From contig CAJNDS010000789.1 in assembly GCA_905221605.1 (NCBI GenBank), forward strand, positions 1 to 64,000: a DNA stretch of 64,000 bases. The letters are read 5' to 3'. Positions 10,806-21,629 of this stretch are shown one piece after another. Position numbers and translations under genes: made by a program. The first letter of the stretch is position 1, and every line of letters starts with the position of its first letter. The notes below the pieces were generated by a model. It was not told the DNA's origin. It saw only the letters and a list, made by a program, of their open reading frames with translations, and did not search any database. This DNA comes from Symbiodinium natans. Taxonomy: Eukaryota; Sar; Dinophyceae; Suessiales; Symbiodiniaceae.

Positions 10806-13800
10806 CTAGAGATAGGCACAAGTTGCACAAGATCCGTGCCTGCGCCGCAGTGAAAATGCCAACGCACCGGCGCAAAGGCCCACACCACACACCAGCAACA
10901 GCAAGGACCATTGCAGTTGGCTGGCAAGTGCCACCACAGCAGCCAACAACAACAAACACCAGAACAGGAGCGGACAGCGAAAGAAGCCCGTCACCAGAAA
11001 ACCCCGTAATGGCTTCAGGCGCAACCGTCCCATCGAGGTGTCCAAGGGCAGTTCTGTGACATCACCGAGCAGCGTCAGCTGGGTGGAGTTCAATGCCTTG
11101 ACACGAAAGCAGCGTGCCTCCAAAGCATCAGTGCCGGTGCCACTGAACCTCACCTGGCGAAGTGAAAGCAGAGGATCTAGGGTTGAAGGTTCATAGGGCA
11201 TGACTGAATCTAATTTCTAGGGGAAGAGAAAAAATAACGGAAACTCGGGCATTTAACTAGTGTCATCGGGTACCAGATGTTACCAGTATCTTCATCCCCC
11301 CCTCTAACATTACGCCCTCTCTGAAGGATGCGAAATGTGGACTACTAAACCGTGGGTTAAATATCAGGAGGAAACTAATCTTGCTTAAGAGAGAAGCCGA
11401 ACGCAAGAGACCAAGACACAAATGAGGGTTGAAGGTTCAGGGGCATCTTGGCCCACACCGAACCTCCGGAAGTGACCACTTCAGAAGCAAATGCGCCAGG
11501 GAGTTGGTTACCACCCACTTCTGGCCTTGTGCCGATACGTCCTCCACGGGAATCGAAGAGTAGAGCCCAGTCAAACATAAGAAGCAGAAGAAGGTTGCCG
11601 CGATCAAGCCAACGAGGGCGAACACAACATCCATACCAAGAACTTGGCATTGCTGCTGCATTGAATCCGGAACAGCTCGTAGAAGATCCCCCTCACAGCG
11701 CGTGCACGCCGCACTTCTTGGACTGGACACCTCGCCTGCTGGGCAGCTCTGGCATGAGTTGCTTCCCGACTTCGACACTTTACCCCCAGGACAAGGTTCA
11801 CAAGTGAGGGCGTCGCCGGAAAAGAAGCCAGCATCGCATGGCCTGCACGCCTCACTGGCTGCATCCGAAATGCTGCCCGAAGGACAGGCGATGCATTGTG
11901 CACTCGCCTCTTCAGAGAAGAAGCCTCCGGGGCATGGAACACAGGCGATGCTTCCAGGTTTATCTGCCATGAACCCAGCCGGGCATTTAGCACAAGAGCT
12001 GTTCCCCATGGACGAGATGAACCCAGGGGGGCACTCACTGCATTTTGCACTACCCTCTTCAGAGAAAAAGCCTCCTGCGCATGGAACACAGGCGCTGCTT
12101 CCAGGTTTATCTGCCATGAAACCAGCCGGGCATTTTGCACAAGAGCTTTGCCCCATGGACGAGATGAACCCAGGGGGGCACTCATTGCAGAACTGCTGCT
12201 GAAGCTCATACCTTCCTGCGGGGCAAGTTAGACATGCCGAAGCCCCAGAAGCTTGCGCAGTGCTCCCTGAAGGACACCTCAGACAGCTCGCACTTCCCGA
12301 AAGCGAGAACCTCCCAGGCAAGCAATTCTTGCAAAAGCCACCAGACACTGAGGTCGCACCAGCATTACAGGGATCACACCTGCCATTCCTCTCTTCTGTG
12401 CCAGCTGGGCAGCTGCCCTCGACGCAGTTCTCTCGACCCTTGCTGTCATGGCCGGAAAAATGCACCTCATGGCAACGACAGGTGCCGTTGCCCTGCGCGG
12501 TCAAAGCTGCTGTGGATTCCTGTGGGGCATGCCTCGCAGTAGCATCATCGAAGCATAAACCTCGACCATGACAAACCTTCCCACCTGCACCAGGGCAGGC
12601 AATGCAACTATGCAGCTGTCCTAGCTGCCGCTGCGCACTGTAAAAGTCTGGCTTGCAGCCTGAACAATCCGCCATCTCGTGACCTGAAACGCAGCTGCAG
12701 TCAATCTGTCTGGTCGTGCATAGGCCCTTCTCATTGCAGGGGTTTTGAGGAGCACAAAAGCCTCCACTCCAAAGCACCGCGCCCTTGCTGTATCTATGAG
12801 ATGTGATCAGCTGCAGGCGCCCATCGGTCACATTCCCCAGGTCGAAAGACATCACCTCACCGAACCCCTCTGTCCGGAAATTGCTGAGATTCGCTCCCAA
12901 GCACAGAAAGTCATCATCGCATCGCAAGGCATGGGTGCCGTCATGCTCACAGGCCTGCAGTCGCGAGTGCCACGTTCCATCTTTGGCATACCCAAATCGG
13001 AGCAGATCGAGGTCCCCATCGACATCACAATCCACAAACTTCCAAGTACTCTCCATCATTCTGAAGCGATTAGTTTGGTCAGCCAGGCCCCACTTGAGCT
13101 CTCTCAATTCATCCAAGAAGCTCCTGACCGGGCTCTGCTCCAGAGGCCACTCCTCCAAGCGTCCATCGGCTGTCTGCTCAAAAATCCGCCCATCAGGAGC
13201 TCCAAGAAGCAGATCCATGTCACCGTCGTTGTCCCAATCCAGGAAGATGGGCTCCACCAAATGATAGTAGTTCTGCTGCGAGAACGTGTCCCACCATAGT
13301 GGGACGGTAATATTGCGAAATGGATTCTGCTGCTCCTCTGCTTGGAGACGACCTGAAACCTGGCGATGGTAGTGTAGCTTTCCATCAGCCTCGCTGGCAA
13401 TGAGGACATCTACCTCGCCGTCTCCATCAAAGTCTGCAACCGCCAGCCTGTAACCATTTGGGAAATTATTGGGACCCGTGTGAGGCTCCAAAGATGTGGC
13501 CGTGACGTTCTCAAAAGCCGAAATGACTTCGTTCATTCTCTCACGGCGATTCTCAAACAGCCTCGGCTGTGACTGGTGTCGGTTGTAGCTCATCAAGAGA
13601 TCCAAGAAGCCATCTCTGTTCCAGTCAACGATGGTGAGCCGCGCGAAATCCAAATCATCACGACTGTGGCCGCCTACATCAACATCCTCATAGATGTCCA
13701 TCAGAGAATTGTGCATGAGATCACCTTTGAGGACATGCTGATAGTAATCATAATCGCCCTGATAACTGCACCGCATAGCTTGCGGTGGCATATTTCTGAA

Positions 13801-15257
13801 TTCTACAACCAGAAGATCTGGCAAGCCATCGGAATTCCAGTCAACAACAAAACCTCTTTCCTGGCCAGACTCCCCGTTGTAGAAGCTAAAGTCGGCAACG
13901 GGGTTCTCAGCAGGCTCCACGAAACTGTTGTCCTGCGCGCGCCGAAAGTAGCGAAGGCCTTGCGTCATTCCGGGGCCCCCACTCCAGATGATCGAACCTC
14001 GGATAACTTCTGACCCCTTCTCAAAAGAGAACTCTTGACTTCTTGCGTGAGGCATTTGCATACAAAGGAAAGACAGTCCAAAAAAAAGTCTCAACAGCCA
14101 ACCAGAAGACAGCCCAGCAACCCTTCACCAACACTTCCAAGCGCCCATCACCGTCCACGTCAGCAACTACAGCCATGTCGCCGCCGAAGATGTTGATAGG
14201 ATTCTCATCCCCAGTTCTTTCGATCAAACCTGCTTTCGAAGTGCGCTCAAAATACCTTTGCTGAACAAAGAGATCCACATCTCCGTCTTCATCGAAGTCT
14301 ACGGCTTGCAATACTTTCCAGCCGTTCCCCTGACATGTGGACCCGTTGACGTGAACCAGCAACTCCATGTCGTCCAAGCCGGCATCTATCAGCGGCAACA
14401 CAGAGTGCCGTAGCAAGAATATGTTGACTGAGCCACTCATCTCAGTGCCTAGCTTCCCCAGTAGCCTAGGAGAAAACAGGCACTCTTCTGCTTAATAGGG
14501 GTCAGGGAAAAGAACCACCTGAAAAGGGAACCAGGGTACTACTGAGCATCCTAGGTGCAAAGCAACACATCCAACAGCCCAGTGCCATCCCAATCAACCA
14601 CTTCAAAGTCAATTCGCCCGGAGAGTCTGGCGCCAAGCAATTCATGCGATTGGAAAGTGTCATTCCTGGGTTCGCCCTCAAAACCCTCTGAACAAATCCT
14701 ATGCAAGAGCCTCTTAAACCCAAAAGGCAAAAGAACAAAAATATCCCAAGGGACTGCCCTAGATTCAGCAAGCGCTCATAGAGGACGACGCCGTGCGGCC
14801 AAGTTGAGTTTGGATCTGGAGCCTGCTGCGTTTAACCACCCAAAAGCAAACGGTTTAGGGTTTATAGGGTTTATAAGATTTATCAACCTTTTAAGGTTTA
14901 TAGGGTTTATAGCATATAAGGTTTATAGGGTTTATAAGGGTCCAGTGCGAGCTGGCAGTCTCTTGAAAGGTCAAGCCAAAAAGTTGTGAAAGATTTCTGA
15001 TTAAGACCACAAGTGTCTGTGTGAAGCCAATTTGAGGTATACATGGTAGTATACGCAACCAACACGTCTACGTCTCCGTCTCCATCCCAATCTGCGAACT
15101 GCAATTGAGGAAAATCCTTGTCCACGCATGGGAGTGATGTTGATTGCTTTTCAAATCGACGAGCATGCCCTACGCAGCTCCCAGCACCCGGCTGGCACCA
15201 GGAATGCGTTTCGCCGGCCACCAGCTGAATCGTGAACAGCAAGTGGAAAGGCCACAT
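10806..15257 (-). CDS. VCBS/FG-GAP and cysteine-rich repeat membrane protein
   Basis: The start ATG at 15257 opens a signal peptide (MWPFHLLFTIQLVAG). Exons run about 15257-14990, 14671-14552, 14450-14122, 14033-11464 and 11153-10806. The N-terminal half has repeated calcium-binding FG-GAP/VCBS loops such as DWDGDGDVD, DFDEDGDVD, DVDGDGRLE, DWNSDGLPD, DFDGDGEVD and DWDNDGDMD. An EGF-like segment (CNEKGLCTTRQIDCSC) follows, then a long series of GCC2/GCC3-type ephrin-receptor-like cysteine repeats (CPPGFISSMG, CPAGFMADKPG). A membrane span (VVFALVGLIAATFFCFLCL) lies near the end of the large exon, and the last exon adds two more hydrophobic segments. Two introns are clear: 14034-14121 (88 bases, phase 1) and 11154-11463 (310 bases, GAG|GTTCGG to CCAG|GTGAGG, phase 0). 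It is probably a cell-surface adhesion or sensing protein with the repeats outside. The ligand is unknown. Confidence 0.85.
11930..12200 (-). repeat. recent 147-base duplication of a cysteine repeat pair
   Basis: Within the large exon, the DNA around 11956 and around 12103 is nearly identical and in phase (offset 147 bases, 49 residues). It encodes CAKCPAGFMADKPG twice with flanking GGFFSEE and PPGFISSMG. Third-position identity is high, so the tandem copy is young or has been homogenised. Confidence 0.75.
14845..14945. repeat. TTTATAGGG telomere-variant tract in an intron
   Basis: TTTAGGG has become mostly TTTATAGGG, TTTATAAGG and TTTTAAGG. The tract lies between the first (signal peptide) and second exons of the VCBS-repeat gene, so it is intronic. 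Confidence 0.7.
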
Positions 15258-16300
15258 GGCCGGCCGGAGTGAGGGTGAGCCGGGCTGGCAATAACACTAC
15301 ACATGTGGGTGGTTGTCAGTCAAAATTATGGTCGTTTTTTTGGATCCCTATTATAATACGGCACCTCATATCTAGGGTAGGTGGGAACCTGTCGACTCTG
15401 CGCATGAATTCCTGCTGTCTAGTTCATCATGTCGAATCTTTGTGTTGACCTGAGGTGACCTACTGTGAACACGCTTCTCTGATCCTGGGTGCTAGCAATA
15501 AACTATATATATATATATATAAACAAAACGGGGGACTGTGGGCGTGCACGTTCTCTGCCTTTTTTCGTTGTTGAAGAACTACAGAATCCAAAAGGAAAAC
15601 AATATTTCAAGACTCTTCCACAAAACTCCCATACTTTCACAGATATAATATATATATATACAGAGATATTCATTTCACTGCTAACTGCTAACCAATTTTT
15701 CCATTTTTTATGTGACGATGACCCAATCTCGTAAAGCCTCGGCCCAAGCCCCTACATTAGGTACGAAACAAGCCATATTTCAATATTTACTTGGCCATAA
15801 CCTCTTGTATCATCAAACATTTTCCCTTCTTCAAAAAATGGATTTCCTTCTCAACTTATTGATTTAAAAAATGTTTTCAAGATTGGAAGTATTATGGCCG
15901 CACGAAGGGGAAAAGGAAATATGGAAGGCGATTAATATCCAGAATAAACCCTCTGATATTATGATGCCCCTTTAATTTACAAATCACAACGACGCTACAG
16001 ACTTTTTGAGGATTTCAGTGACCCCTAAACCCTAAACCCTAAACCCTGGGTGTTGAGAGCCCTTGGGCTCAGGAACATACAACAACCGTAGCAGCGTCGC
16101 CCTCTGAGATTCTATATCCTACAGCCTAATGCTTCAAGAGCACATTGCTGTCAAAAGCCAAGGCGGGCGGGTTAGGGCATGTTTTTTAGGGTTTAGGTTT
16201 CGGGCTTACCACCTTCTGGTGGGTAAGAAGCCAGTGTACGTCGCAAGCACTTTTGATTCCACGGCTTGGTGCTGCATGCCTTGATTGGTCCCAAGCTCCT
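15258..16300. other. AT-rich intergenic spacer
   Basis: It holds a partial copy of an inverted-repeat element (15305-15390), two TA microsatellites (15504-15523, 15646-15662) and a short CCCTAAA tract (16022-16048). No coding segment was recognised. It separates the start of the VCBS-repeat gene from the stop of the next minus-strand gene. Confidence 0.6.
15305..15390. mobile_element. MITE-like element M1, truncated copy
   Basis: It begins TGGGTGGTTGTC and shares the internal phrases GGATCCCTATTATAATACGGCACC and CTAGGGTA with complete copies at 26290-26394 and 53942-54043. The right terminal repeat (GACAACCACCCA) is missing. Confidence 0.7.
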
Positions 16301-16301
16301 A

Positions 16302-18286
16302 CTCCTAGCATCACTGAGCCAGCTTCTGGCACTCCACCTCTCGCTCCTCCGCGGAATTCAGCGTGAGCTGGAACTTGTCCTTGCAGTTGACCATCTTCTT
16401 GAAATCCTCGGGGTCACGTTAGCCCTTACGCAATCGTCAAGTCGCGAGGCAACTGCGGCGCAGTCTTATCGAGGCTTGTGGGGTCGAGGCCATTCTTTGG
16501 GCAAGCAGAACTTTTGCATCTCCCTAGATATCGCTAGAGCATGCAAAATCCCGGTCCTCAGTTTTGGCCAGCTTCTCCTCCTCAGGCATGTGTAGGAGTC
16601 TGTCCGGATGCGCTAGCAGGGCACCTTTCTTGTACCCGCCGTAGGAGCAAAGGAGCTTCACACATTCCACTTTTTCCTTGCTGTCAGCAAACAACGTGCC
16701 AGATTGGGATCCGCTGGAAGCGGCGGCACATTGACTGTCGCCCGTCGTGGGGATCAGCAGGCCACCCCGACGTCCGCAAAGCATGGAGTGCTGAGCGCAC
16801 ATGATTGCATGGCGGATGTCGAAGGGCCGCAGGCGAAGGTATTCACAGTGAGAGATGGCCTGGTAGTCTGTGCCGCTGGTGGCCTCACGGAGAGGCGCAG
16901 GTCTGCCCGAGGTGCTCGTCATGGGATGGTCATTGAACCAAGACTTGTTGTAGTGCATGGCCTCGCGCAGCAGCTTCAAGCCATAGGTGGGGGACATCTT
17001 CTGGTTCAGGAACGGCTGGTCCTCGGCGTAGATACCACGCTCGGCCATCTTGAAACCCACTCGGCCGCAGTTGGTGTATGCGGCGGTAAGGCCCGCACCC
17101 ATCCTGGCCCCAAGAAAGGGAAGGACTGCCTCCGCGAAGGCCAAGGTCACAGCCCCTGAGATGATGCCGCTCACCGACCCCGCCATGAAGCCCGCGAAGC
17201 CGCCGCCAACGTCGTCATCAACACTTGTTCCAACCTATACTGAATATAGGATCCCTAACAAATTACTTTTTGTTGTATCTTAGGAATTATATAGTACCCA
17301 AAATTAAGAACTATTTCCAAGTACCCCTAAGCAACACCAACGCCCACCGCGCCCCCAGTCAGCAGTCCCGCCACCACGCCACTGAGGAGGCCAGCAGTGG
17401 CATCTGCTGGGCCAACGAGGGTCATCTTCGCCTTGTCCCAGTAAGACTTCGACCGCGAGATTTTGATGGTCTTGAGCTTCCCAATGGCCAGGTCTGCCTC
17501 TGAAAGGGTTTAGGGTTTAGGGTTTAGGGTTTAGGGTTTAGGGTTTAGGGTTTAGGGTTTATGGCTTAGGGTTTAGGGTTTCAGCTTCCCAATGGCCAGG
17601 TCTGCCTCTGAAGGCTCACACATCAGGCAGAGGTTGAAGCAAGAGTAGGGCGTGGTGTCGGCCAACCTCTGCTCTGTCAGCAGCCAAAGGTCCTGCAACT
17701 TGATTTAGGGCTCATGGGGGGGGGGGGGGTTCTGTATGTATGTATGTATGGTATGTATGGTATGTATGGTATGTATGGTATGTATGGTATGTATGGTATG
17801 TATGGTATGTATGGTATGTATGGTATGTATGGTATGTATGGTATGTATGGTATGTATGGTATGTATGGTATGTATGGTATGTATGGTATGTATGGTATGT
17901 ATGTATGTATGGATGTAGATGTGTATGTTGAATATGACCCTAAAGGGGAGCCATGATGAGCACACCTTATAAACACACACAGTTCCTTTCATGACACAAG
18001 TCACCTTGAGGAGCTGCTTCGCTTCCTCCGGAGAGGTTTCCCCTCCGGCGTGCTTCAGCTCTTCAATCTTGGACTTCGTCGACTCAAGAAGCTTCTCGTA
18101 GTTGTCCTTGTCAAGCCAGGTGTCAGGGAACTCTTCGGCTCGAGGGTAGTCGTTCACGCCCTCACCTTCTTCCAAATCCGAGGTTGCCTCTGAAAGCGAG
18201 GTCCGATCAAGAGCCGATGAGGATCGGTACCCCAGCGCTGCGCGGGAGAGAAGGACCAATACTGCACACTGGCGAAGCAGCGTCAT
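16302..18286 (-). CDS. secreted glycine-rich hydrophobic protein, unknown function
   Basis: The ATG at 18286 opens a signal peptide (MTLLRQCAVLVLLSRAALG); an in-frame upstream Met at 18355 is less likely. Exons are 18286-18005, 17698-17606, 17497-17336 and 17234 down to about 16541, all joined in phase 0. After an acidic, probably coiled region (SKIEELKHAGGETSPEEAK), the middle is hydrophobic and glycine-rich (LLSGVVAGLLTGGAVGVG, then GGGFAGFMAGSVSGIISGAV). That pattern is seen in glycine-zipper membrane segments. The end is hydrophilic. The frame stops at 16524, but minus-strand coding resumes as KNGLDPTSLDKTAPQLPRDL and PEDFKKMVNCKDKFQ, ending in a TGA at 16302-16304. One or two tiny introns or frameshifts therefore lie at 16410-16540. 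No family was recognised. Its three upper introns are a telomeric-duplication intron, an introner and a 9-mer-repeat intron. Confidence 0.75.
17235..17335 (-). mobile_element. introner family C intron (101 bases)
   Basis: GT-AG phase 0 intron, AVGVG|VGTSV. On the minus strand it runs GTTG-CTTAGGGGTACTTGGAAATA to AGTATAG. The first four bases (GTTG) are repeated just after the acceptor, so they look like a target-site duplication: the upstream copy supplies the GT donor and the element's last bases (TATAG) supply the acceptor. It matches introns at 59285-59393 and 56969-57083 at both ends. Confidence 0.85.
17498..17605 (-). other. 108-base telomeric intron between a perfect 30-base exon duplication
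   Basis: The 30 bases at 17475-17504 recur exactly at 17583-17612 (AGCTTCCCAATGGCCAGGTC and ten more). They encode part of EADLAIGKL. Between them are 78 bases of TTTAGGG repeats. On the minus strand GAG|GCAGACC in the first copy and TTTCAGAG|GCAGACC in the second define a GC-AG phase 0 intron of exactly 108 bases. Read-through would hit TAA in the CCCTAAA repeat. Confidence 0.75.
17718..17910. repeat. (TATGTATGG)n minisatellite inside an intron
   Basis: About eighteen near-perfect copies of a 9-base unit, preceded by an 11-base G run, lie in the 305-base intron 17699-18003 of the secreted glycine-rich protein gene. Because nine is a multiple of three, all frames stay open (Tyr-Ile-Pro or Met-Val-Cys repeats). 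These frames are not genes. Confidence 0.9.
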
Positions 18287-19760
18287 TGAGATGAAGCAAT
18301 CAAACGACAATCGCAAGCTAGTTGTTTCGTGGCAGAGCCAAAGTGCGCTTTCCAAGGACAGGTGGCAAATGGAAAGAGGTGCGCATGAAGCCTGGTGATG
18401 GTGCTCTCAAAGGACAAACTTCCCACCGGTCCGGAAACAACGGCTTCCTGAACATACGCCTGATGTGGTTCACAAATCCGCCGAGGCTTCGGGCATCCTC
18501 GGGCCGTAGGTGTATGGTAGCACACGCCGTCTCTAATCCCCTCCCCAACAGGGCCAGCGGCCCCCCACCCCCAAAGCCCCATTCCAGGCCAAAAGGTCCC
18601 AAGTAAAGGGGTGTGGCTCTTGGTGGAGCGTTCCAGGTGCTGCCCCAGCGTGCTTCCCCCTGTCCTTCCCCCGCCATGCCCCGCGTTGCGTCTGCCCGAT
18701 GTTGTGGCGGGACTGCCCGGCTCGTTGCTTGTGATCCGTGCTGTGCTTGCTTCGGTGTGATGGGATGCTGCTTCGGCGCGAACCCCCCCAACCCCCTCCA
18801 ACCCACCCCCACCTGGTCAATCGTCGCGGCTGCGCAGGCCTCGGCCGAGGCGGGTCGCGTAGCGTGGGCCTTGGGTCTTTGGCCCGGCAGCAGTCGAAGC
18901 ATGCAATGAAACAACGCTGAACCACCATCACCACGCAGGGTGTGGGTGTGTGTGTGTGTGTGTGTTGTGCCGACTGCCGACGTTCAGTGGTCCAGCCCAA
19001 CCCCATGCCGGGGTTTACGCCAAGTTTACGCTTGGATGATGGAGTGGCTGTTGCGGGCTAGGTATTCTAAACGACACTTTGATTGAAATTCCTTGAATCA
19101 ATCAGATTTTGTTTCAGGAGATCTGCAGGCGTTATGGCCGAGCCGTCTCCATGCCACGCCATGGCAACCAGGGATGCCCAAAGAGCCAAGCACCCCTTAA
19201 ATCAGGAATATACCTTAAACCATATGAAGGATGCTCGTATCATTTAAGGTACATTGTTATTTTCATCAAGGGGTATTGGGCTCTCTGGGTGGGGTGAACC
19301 TTGCTGGCTCAGCTTGCTGAGCCAGCACCCTCTGCAGGAAACGATCTGATGGGCCCTGTCCTCAGTCTTGGCCACCTTACTGGCCAGACTCACGCCCGCA
19401 ACAACCTGGCTAGGTAGTAAGTGAGGCTGCGCTTGCCTGGCTCACGTTGCCAGGAAAGAATATCCTCAGGGCCTCCGGCATCGTTTCCGCGCAGTTGCAG
19501 GCTCCGGCATGGCTCCCATTTGAACCTAAGCAGGCGATCCGCGAGCCCTCGCACAGCCGCGTGTGCGGTGTGTAGCTCGTGGGGCGTTGCAGCTCTCGAG
19601 AAGGAAACTTCGTGCTCGCAGCAGGAACGTAATCGATCCTTGACATGGTATGTTCTACCATGTTTCGTTGCGATGCACTGGAAGATACTTGCTCATACTT
19701 GCTCGTGCCAAACGCACTTGCATTCAGAGCGCTGTGCAAGTAGCACTACATGGGTGACTG
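18287..19760. other. spacer: GC-rich part, GT microsatellite, MITE
   Basis: 18300-18920 is GC-rich with several overlapping open frames on both strands and no recognisable domain. A (GT)n tract lies at 18946-18966. An inverted-repeat element lies at 19183-19284. A minus-strand segment near 19300-19420 (VVAGVSLASKVAKTEDRA) could be coding but is unplaced. Confidence 0.5.
19183..19284. mobile_element. MITE-like element M2, copy 1
   Basis: Terminal inverted repeats GAGCCAAGCACCCCTTAA and TCAAGGGGTATTGGGCTC flank an AT-rich core with CCTTAAACC and TTTAAGGTA. The same ends occur at 42011-42149. Confidence 0.75.
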
Positions 19761-19762
19761 AC

Positions 19763-21626
19763 TCATTCCTCTCTCGACGCTCCCCAGGAAGTCGTGCGAG
19801 CTATCTTCAGGCGCTGGCATCGGGCCTCCTCTGCTGCATCAATGTTCCGCCCGAAGCCAAGCCTCCGGCAGAAGCACGTTGTGTACAGCAGCTGCGTGAG
19901 GAAGGACAGTCCTGCACATGCGAGAAAGGGAGCGGCTGGATGAACCGATTCGTAGAGCGGCATCGCTACCAAGCAAGCGAGAAAGGCACCGAACGACTCC
20001 GCATTGCGGCCCAAGGTTTGCATCGCTAAGAACGTTTCCGCAGAGCCCAAGGAGTAGAAAACGCTGAGGTCGGTGTTAGCTTTGATGCAGTAGGTGTAAA
20101 CCGTTCCCATCAACACCTGCGCTGCAATCGACACCGGCAACAGTGAGTTGGCCATCCCCAAGCACAAGATCGCCATGCCACCATCAAGCAGCTTACGTTG
20201 TAGGGCTGGCCCGTTGTGGAGTACCAAAGCCAACGCATGCCTTTCATTTCCTTCGGGTCCACCATCTTGCGCTTCAAAGGCAAAGCGATCATGATGGCGG
20301 CAAGGAGGTCACCGCTTGTCTGGCTGATGCCAGCCCAAGTTGCTTCGTTCCAGCCATGGTGTTCTTTGAAGAAGATGGCATAGGTTAGCCAAACTGTGCC
20401 GTAATTATAGTTGTTCATGAAGCCATTCAGGAAAACCATGAATGCCGGCATTCTGGTATTGGCTGGGATCTTGCTGCTTTTGGTCTTCTTCGGGGTCTCA
20501 GGTACCGGAGGCTCTACCTCCAACTCCAACTCCGTGATCTTCACTTGCCCGTCTGCGACAATGTTGGTGGCCAGCTCCTGCTCGGATGGCACCGTGCGAT
20601 TCAAGAACTCCACAGGCTCAGGTGGCGGCAAGTGCGCATGAAAGCTGCCAGACCAAGAGTCGTCGCTTTGGGCAGAACCGGCCCGCTGGCGTGTCGCTTT
20701 GAGATCTTGCGAGCTGGCTTCCACACCCTGTGCTCGAAGCTTCCTCCACGAACTTCGTACTGGGGGCATCGTCACGATGAGCAACAAGTTGAGCGATGCA
20801 GCAATGCTGTGATACCAGGCTACGCCGTTCCAACTCCAAAGGTCGTAGATGATTCCGCCGTAAGTGGCGGAACAAGCATAAGAAACCTGCACCGTTGTTG
20901 GGGCACTCTGAAAAGTAGCCATCTTTGCTCCGTATTGGGTTTAAGTATACATAGCAATGAAAAAGTGATTTTGAGCAATGACCCAGAAACGGTGTAGCTG
21001 GAAAGCATGGCGGCTGCCGCTTGGCGCGCGATGGCCTCGGAATCGGAGAAGACTTCAAAGCAAATGGCCTCCATCAAGGCATTCCTGCACCATTGTTGGG
21101 GTACTCTTAAAAAATAGTTAGTTTTGTTCCTTCTTTACTTTCAAAAAATTAGTAACAGTATGTGTGTTCCTTCTTGGGTTTAAGTACTCATAACAATGTA
21201 GAATCATTTTCAACAATGACCCAGATTCGTGTCAAACAGGATGACCGCCAGGGATTGGCCAACCAGAGCCCAGAGCTTGTCTGGGTAGATGGTGACGAGG
21301 ATCGCCAGAAGCAGATGAACACCTGCCATTGGTGCTGCCGTCCACAATCCAAGATGCAACTGCAACTGCTGGAAGAAGATTCTCCCGAGGGATCCGACGC
21401 TGACGACCACCCCCGTGATCCACAACTCCCACCCCATCTCTCGGTAGTAGAGCGAGAGGCCTGAGTAAAGGAAAACATTGATTCCCCCGGCAACCACAGG
21501 GAAAACAATGCACACAGACAGGTATCGCCAGGACCAAGGAAGTTTCTCCACGGGTTCTGACGGGATCTTCTGAACCTCTGGCATCTCAGTGGCTGCAGCT
21601 TCAGTTGTGCAGATACTACCTGGCAT
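19763..21626 (-). CDS. MFS-type membrane transporter
   Basis: A multi-span transporter of the major facilitator type. Exons: 21626 (5' end uncertain) to 21221, 21084-20983, 20905 to about 20170, and about 20170-19763. Hydrophobic spans include YLSVCIVFPVVAGGINVFLY, HLLLAILVTIY, MPAFMVFLNGFMNNYNYG and MAILCLGMANSLLPVSIAAQ. A charged central loop of about 120 residues (ELELEVEPPVPETPKKTKSS) separates the two halves, as is usual in MFS proteins. The substrate cannot be read from the sequence. Both upstream introns are introner family B elements. Near 20170 the reading frame changes by one base between the peptides NVSCLMVAW and MAILCLGMAN with no convincing splice sites, so a frameshift, an assembly indel or a very small intron must be assumed. 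The true start probably lies in an exon upstream of 21626, since a CCAG acceptor precedes the first readable codon. Confidence 0.8.
20906..20982 (-). mobile_element. introner family B intron (77 bases)
   Basis: The donor is GG|GTCATTGCTCAAAATC. The internal phrase GTATACTTAAACCCAATACGGA matches introns 21085-21220 and 39959-40061. With the donor in phase 2, the acceptor that keeps frame is TTTTCAGAG|T at 20906. A GTGCAG acceptor 18 bases further in would need an unusual donor. Confidence 0.7.
21085..21220 (-). mobile_element. introner family B intron (136 bases)
   Basis: GT-AG, phase 2: AATCTGG|GTCATTGTTGAAAATG to CCCCAACAATGGTGCAG|GAATGCC. Contains GAGTACTTAAACCCAAGAAGG. It is longer than the neighbouring copy through an internal insertion. 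Confidence 0.8.
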
Positions 21627-21629
21627 GAA

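Noticed and set aside
12745-13299. Plus-strand genes opposite the VCBS/cysteine-rich gene
   Set aside because: The minus frame has clear domains over the same bases. The plus frames have no domain and arise from codon bias of the real gene.
17714-17976. Met-Val-Cys, Met-Tyr-Gly and Tyr-Ile-Pro repeat proteins
   Set aside because: A 9-base minisatellite keeps every frame open.
18283-18914. Overlapping open frames in GC-rich DNA
   Set aside because: Several frames on both strands are open at once with Gly/Pro/Arg bias; no domain and no splice context.
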